The position numbers were made by a program, and so were the translations under genes. Below are positions 60,632 to 64,000 of a DNA stretch of 64,000 nucleotides, piece by piece. Location: contig CALVDZ010000009.1 of the NCBI GenBank assembly GCA_944326445.1, positions 7,631-71,630 on the forward strand, given 5' to 3'. Within the stretch, counting starts at the first letter, position 1; each line of letters begins with the position of its first letter. The notes under the pieces are model-generated. The model saw only the letters and a list, made by a program, of their open reading frames with translations, was not told the origin of the DNA and ran no database searches. Origin of the DNA: an uncultured Helicobacter sp. Lineage in GTDB: Bacteria > Campylobacterota > Campylobacteria > Campylobacterales > Helicobacteraceae.

Positions 60632-60889
60632 ATGGCACACAAAAAAGGTCAGGGTAGCACCCAAAATAATCGAGATTCAGCAGGGCGTCGCCTAGGCGTG
60701 AAAAAATTTGGCTCTCAATTTGTGCGAGCTGGGAATATCATCATCCGCCAAAGAGGCACAAAAGTGCATCCGGGCGAGAATGTAGGTATGGGCAAGGATC
60801 ATACGATTTTCGCGCTTATTGATGGCGTGGTGCGATTCCAACAAAAGAGCAAGGATCGTAAGAAAGTCTCTGTGATCCCCGCTTCTTAA
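60632..60889 (+). CDS. rpmA: 50S ribosomal protein L27
   Basis: L27 contacts the peptidyl-transferase centre with its N-terminal tail. The sequence starts MAHKKGQGSTQNNRDSAGRR and contains GNIIIRQRGTKVHPG, complete at 85 residues. It starts 9 bases after rplU. The obg gene that often follows in other bacteria is not here. Confidence 0.98.
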   Translation: MAHKKGQGSTQNNRDSAGRRLGVKKFGSQFVRAGNIIIRQRGTKVHPGENVGMGKDHTIFALIDGVVRFQQKSKDRKKVSVIPAS

Positions 60890-60891
60890 CA

Positions 60892-60946
60892 CCCCTTTTG
60901 CAAAAGGGGGCTTGCTCCCGCATATCGGGCTTTTTATAAGCCCCTT
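60892..60946 (+). terminator. Terminator region after rplU-rpmA
   Basis: The perfect palindrome CCCCTTTTGCAAAAGGGG begins 3 bases after the rpmA stop, and a second hairpin GGGCTT / AAGCCC follows around 60927-60943. U-runs are weak. The rest of the gap to ispG shows only the ispG promoter. Confidence 0.6.
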
Positions 60947-61136
60947 ATCCTCTTAACTCCTCTTTTTAGACAATCTAGCAATTTTTTGTATAAATGCGTG
61001 TGAATCTAGCAGGCGAGATTCCTAAGCTATCAAACCTCCATCAACACATTGATTTTTGCTAACAATTACACGGCATTAAGCGGGGCGTTCTCTAAGGGGA
61101 TTTGCGCTTTTTGCGCAAGAAGGCAGTGAAAATCTA

Positions 61137-61145
61137 TGCTATAAT
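61137..61145 (+). promoter_or_regulatory. Extended -10 promoter of ispG
   Basis: TGCTATAAT is an extended -10 element 49 bases before the ispG start; there is no recognisable -35. Confidence 0.55.
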
Positions 61146-61194
61146 TTTTTAGATTCTCTACAATTTTCAAACATTTCTCGCGCAAGGATTTTTG

Positions 61195-62277
61195 ATGCAG
61201 CAACGATACCCAACCAAACAAATCTTTGTGGGCAAAGTCGCTATCGGCGGCGACGCGCCTATCTCTATCCAAAGTATGACTTTTAGCAAAACCTGTGATA
61301 TCGAGGCGACCAAAGCCCAAATCGATCGCCTAGCCCTCGCTGGAGCGGATATCGTGCGCGTGGCGGTGAGTGATGAAAAAGACGCCAACGCCCTCAAAAA
61401 TCTCAAAGCCATCTCGCCCCTGCCGCTTGTGGCTGATATCCACTTCCGCTACAAATTCGCGCTCATCGCCGCGGAGTCTGTGGATTGCATACGCATAAAT
61501 CCGGGCAATATCGGCTCAAAAGATCGTATCAAAGCCGTGGCTGATGCGTGCAATGCGCGCAATATCCCCATTCGTATCGGCGTCAATGGCGGCAGCCTAG
61601 AAAAGGAGTTCGAGCAAAAATACGGCGCCACGCCCAAGGGAATGGTGGAATCCGCGCTCTATAATATCAAGCTCCTAGAGGATTTTGGATTTAGCAATAT
61701 CAAAGTTTCGCTCAAAGCAAGCGATGTGGTGCGCACGATGCAGGCATACAGGATGCTCCGCCCGCTCGTGGCGTATCCATTCCACCTAGGCGTTACCGAG
61801 GCTGGCACGCTGATGCACTCGGCTATCAAATCCTCGATGGCATTAGGTGGGCTGCTGATGGAGGGCATAGGCGATACGATGCGCTGCTCTATCACGGGCG
61901 AGCTCGAAGAGGAGATCCACCTCGCGCGCAAAATCCTCCAATACAGCGGACGCCAAAAAAACGGCATCACACTCATCTCCTGCCCCACTTGTGGGCGGAT
62001 CGAGGTGGATTTGGTGAGCGCAGTAAAGGAAGTGGAGAAAAAAATCGCCCATATCAAAACCCCGCTGCAAGTGAGCGTGATGGGCTGCGCAGTCAATGCG
62101 CTGGGTGAAGCCAAGCACGCGGATATCGCCATCGCCTTTGGCAACAAAGACGGGCTCATCATCAAAGGCGGCAAGATTTTGGGCAAATACAAAGAAAGCG
62201 AGATTTTGGAAGTCTTTATCCAAGAAGTCGAGGCTCTCGCCCTCGAGCGCGCCGCTACGGAATCTAAAGGAATCTAA
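61195..62277 (+). CDS. ispG: 4-hydroxy-3-methylbut-2-en-1-yl diphosphate synthase
   Basis: The penultimate step of the MEP isoprenoid pathway, a [4Fe-4S] enzyme. Cluster ligands are the cysteines in CPTCGRIE (about 263 and 266) and in VMGCAVNALGEA (about 298). The TIM-barrel start PISIQSMTFSKTCDIEATKA is typical. Length (360 aa) is that of the short bacterial form. AAGGA precedes the ATG at 61195. The proA start directly abuts its stop. Confidence 0.96.
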   Translation: MQQRYPTKQIFVGKVAIGGDAPISIQSMTFSKTCDIEATKAQIDRLALAGADIVRVAVSDEKDANALKNLKAISPLPLVADIHFRYKFALIAAESVDCIRINPGNIGSKDRIKAVADACNARNIPIRIGVNGGSLEKEFEQKYGATPKGMVESALYNIKLLEDFGFSNIKVSLKASDVVRTMQAYRMLRPLVAYPFHLGVTEAGTLMHSAIKSSMALGGLLMEGIGDTMRCSITGELEEEIHLARKILQYSGRQKNGITLISCPTCGRIEVDLVSAVKEVEKKIAHIKTPLQVSVMGCAVNALGEAKHADIAIAFGNKDGLIIKGGKILGKYKESEILEVFIQEVEALALERAATESKGI

Positions 62278-63501
62278 ATGTCCCTCCTCCAAACCCTCCA
62301 AAACGCCAAAGCCGCCACGCACACGCTAAGCCGCCTCACGCTCACGCAGCGCAACGCCCTGCTAGAATCTATGGCAGATTCCCTACTCGCTCACCAAGGA
62401 GAAATCCTCCAAGCCAACGCGCGCGATTTAGCCCACGCCCAAGCCCTCTCGCCCTCGATGCGTAGCCGCCTAGAGCTAAATGCTAAAAAGTTAGAATCTA
62501 TGGCGGATTCCCTGCGCCAAATCGCCGCGCTCAAAGACCCGCTCAATAGAATCTTAGAGGGCTGGGAAATGCCTAGCGGGATTAGGATAGAAAAAGTGAG
62601 CGTGCCTCTGGGCGTGGTGGGGGTGATCTATGAGTCGCGCCCAAATGTAACGAGCGATGTGAGCGCGCTGTGCCTAAAGAGCGGCAATGTCTGCGTGCTC
62701 AAAGGCGGCAAGGAAGCCCTGCATTCTAACACCGCGATTTTGCGCGCGCTGCATAGTGCCCTGCAAGCCCACGCTCTCCCGCTAGAGTGTGTCAATATGC
62801 TCGCCACGCACGAGGAGGTGGCGGAGTTTTTGCGCCAAGATGGCTATATAGATTTGCTAATCCCGCGCGGTGGGGAGAGCCTCATCAAGTATGTGCAGCA
62901 GCACTCTAGTATCCCCATCATCAAGCACGATAAGGGCGTGTGCCATCTCTATATCCACACCGCGCACAATCCTAGCTATGTGCTCCCAATCGCGCTTGAT
63001 GCCAAGGTGCGCTACCCCGCTGCGTGCAATGCGATCGAGACGCTGCTCATAGATCGCGCAGTGGCGAGTGAAGTGCTGCCTAGCCTCGCCCGCGCCCTCG
63101 CCAAAGAGGGCACGCGCTTGATGGGGGATACGCAAGTGGCGCAAATCATCGCCCTTGATGGCGAGGCGGACTATACGCGCGAGTATGGCACCAACACGCT
63201 CAATATCAAAATCGTAGAAAATCTCCACGAGGCGATTGCGCATATCAACACCTTTGGTTCGCAGCATTCTGATGCCATCATCACCAACGACATTGCGGCG
63301 ATGGAGGAGTTTTGTAATAGCGTCCAAAGCGCGTGCGTGTATGCCAATGCCTCCACGAGGTTTAGCGATGGCGGGGAATTTGGCTTTGGCGCGGAAGTGG
63401 GGATCTCTACTAATAAACTCCACGCGCGCGGACCTATGGGGATAGAATCTCTGACGACTTATAAATACAAGATTACCGCGCTGGGAGCGGTTAGGGGGTA
63501 G
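62278..63501 (+). CDS. proA: Gamma-glutamyl phosphate reductase
   Basis: The second step of proline synthesis (NADPH-dependent, glutamate semialdehyde product). ALDH-like fold with VIYESRPNVTSD, the nucleophilic cysteine in YPAACNAIETLL (about 250), and the C-terminal ARGPMGIESLTTYKY signature. The 407-residue length is normal. The ATG follows the ispG stop with no gap, and AAAGGA lies within the end of ispG. No proB adjoins. Confidence 0.96.
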   Translation: MSLLQTLQNAKAATHTLSRLTLTQRNALLESMADSLLAHQGEILQANARDLAHAQALSPSMRSRLELNAKKLESMADSLRQIAALKDPLNRILEGWEMPSGIRIEKVSVPLGVVGVIYESRPNVTSDVSALCLKSGNVCVLKGGKEALHSNTAILRALHSALQAHALPLECVNMLATHEEVAEFLRQDGYIDLLIPRGGESLIKYVQQHSSIPIIKHDKGVCHLYIHTAHNPSYVLPIALDAKVRYPAACNAIETLLIDRAVASEVLPSLARALAKEGTRLMGDTQVAQIIALDGEADYTREYGTNTLNIKIVENLHEAIAHINTFGSQHSDAIITNDIAAMEEFCNSVQSACVYANASTRFSDGGEFGFGAEVGISTNKLHARGPMGIESLTTYKYKITALGAVRG

Positions 63502-63514
63502 ATTTGTGTGTTTG

Positions 63515-63800
63515 GGGAATCCTAGATTCTGTGGTAAGGCATTGGGCTTTGCGATAAAGGAAATTCGGCTTGCACTCAAGGAAAATGGCTCCTTGGGTAA
63601 TCATTGCGTAGATTTGGCGAGTTTGGGGATAGTCACTACCCTCTAGGTAGCTCCCACCCCCAAACCCGCCAAAAACTCCACAAGCCCCACCGCGTTTGTT
63701 GCGATAGCAACCAACGCACACTTGCACATGACTAATTTTTTGTTTGCAGTGGTAAGCTTACAAAATCCACACTGAGTTAAAGGGCAAGCCAAGCGCGAGA
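63515..63800 (+). repeat. Repeat C, copy 5 (variant form)
   Basis: Starts about 15 bases after proA: TAGATTCTGTGG, AAGGCATTGGGCTTTG, AAATTCGGCTTGCACTCAAG, and GGCGAGTTTGGGGATAGTCA around the core CTACCCTCTAGGTAGCTCC. It continues with CCCCCAAACCCGCC, TGTTGCGATAGCAACC and GGGCAAGCCAAGCGCGA. The outer arms GTTTGGGG / CCCCAAAC pair. The remaining 200 bases to the window edge are AGAATCT-rich without a gene. Confidence 0.75.
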
Positions 63801-64000
63801 TTTTAGAGGCAGATTCAGAATCTGAGGGAGTTTAGAATCTAGCTTTAGCGATTTAGATTTAAACTTTAGAATCTAACCTCACGCAATCCAATCAAAAAAT
63901 AAAAAAACCTAACGCATTTACAGAATCTAGGAAAGATTCAGATTTTTATTTAGATTCTAAAGCCATTACACAATCAATAGATTTTAGAATCTAGATTGAG

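Noticed and set aside
61066..61320. Minus-strand small gene upstream of ispG
   Set aside because: It overlaps the ispG promoter and N-terminus; its translation has no recognisable features.

Overview
The window is a stretch of bacterial chromosome from the Campylobacterota, most likely an enterohepatic-type Helicobacter. I infer this from gene content and gene order, not from a database search. Blocks that match Helicobacter pylori order include tig-clpP-def-comM, nifU-(hypothetical)-murE, hypA-(hypothetical)-lpxB, exbB-exbD-tonB and rplU-rpmA. Other genus-typical signs are FliW, a futalosine-pathway gene (mqnA), a histidine-rich protein, and simple-sequence contingency tracts. Unlike H. pylori, it carries genes for methionine synthesis (metY, metA).

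Layout. 0-2.6 kb: tail of an ABC flippase, an exported hypothetical, der. 2.6-7.9 kb: prs, a broken pyruvyltransferase, a beta-class DNA methyltransferase, a four-tRNA operon (Lys-Glu-Val-Asp, minus strand), uvrD, fliW. 7.9-13.8 kb: valS, a His-rich rhodanese-like protein, murG, a triple repeat array, a small outer-membrane protein. 13.9-18.5 kb: minus-strand mqnA, DUF493, ybgC, cysE, speA; then ybeY. 19.2-24.4 kb: carB, xseB, galE. 24.8-26.9 kb: two phase-variable methyltransferases and an acetyltransferase remnant. 27-30.3 kb: aldehyde dehydrogenase, DUF779, cutA, a radical SAM protein. 31-42 kb: fliI, tig, clpP, a degenerate GGDEF protein, def, comM, an MFS transporter, a 32-residue membrane protein, nifU-like, murE. 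42-49.9 kb: a phase-variable membrane protein, hypA, lpxB, ppsA, a TerB-like protein. 50-56 kb: a broken DUF6056-like gene, an HDOD protein, rnhB, exbBD-tonB, a third phase-variable methyltransferase. 56-64 kb: secreted proteins, a broken DUF4105-like gene, metY-metA, rplU-rpmA, ispG-proA.

The most unusual content lies between genes. Three families of hairpin-rich interspersed repeats (called A, B and C here) recur in the gaps. Many copies begin within a few bases to a few tens of bases of a stop codon. Within each family the connecting sequence and some loops are conserved, while the two arms of a hairpin differ between copies yet stay complementary. That pattern suggests conserved RNA (or DNA hairpin) structure. 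The word AGAATCT/AGATTCT is also heavily over-represented, both between genes and inside genes, where it lies in low-complexity insertions in otherwise conserved enzymes (valS, carB, murE, lpxB, der, and the tail of tig).

A second theme is surface variation. Three predicted SAM methyltransferases carry poly-G tracts (G13, G11, G10) and a polytopic membrane protein carries an (AT)9 tract. As sequenced, all four are out of frame (OFF).
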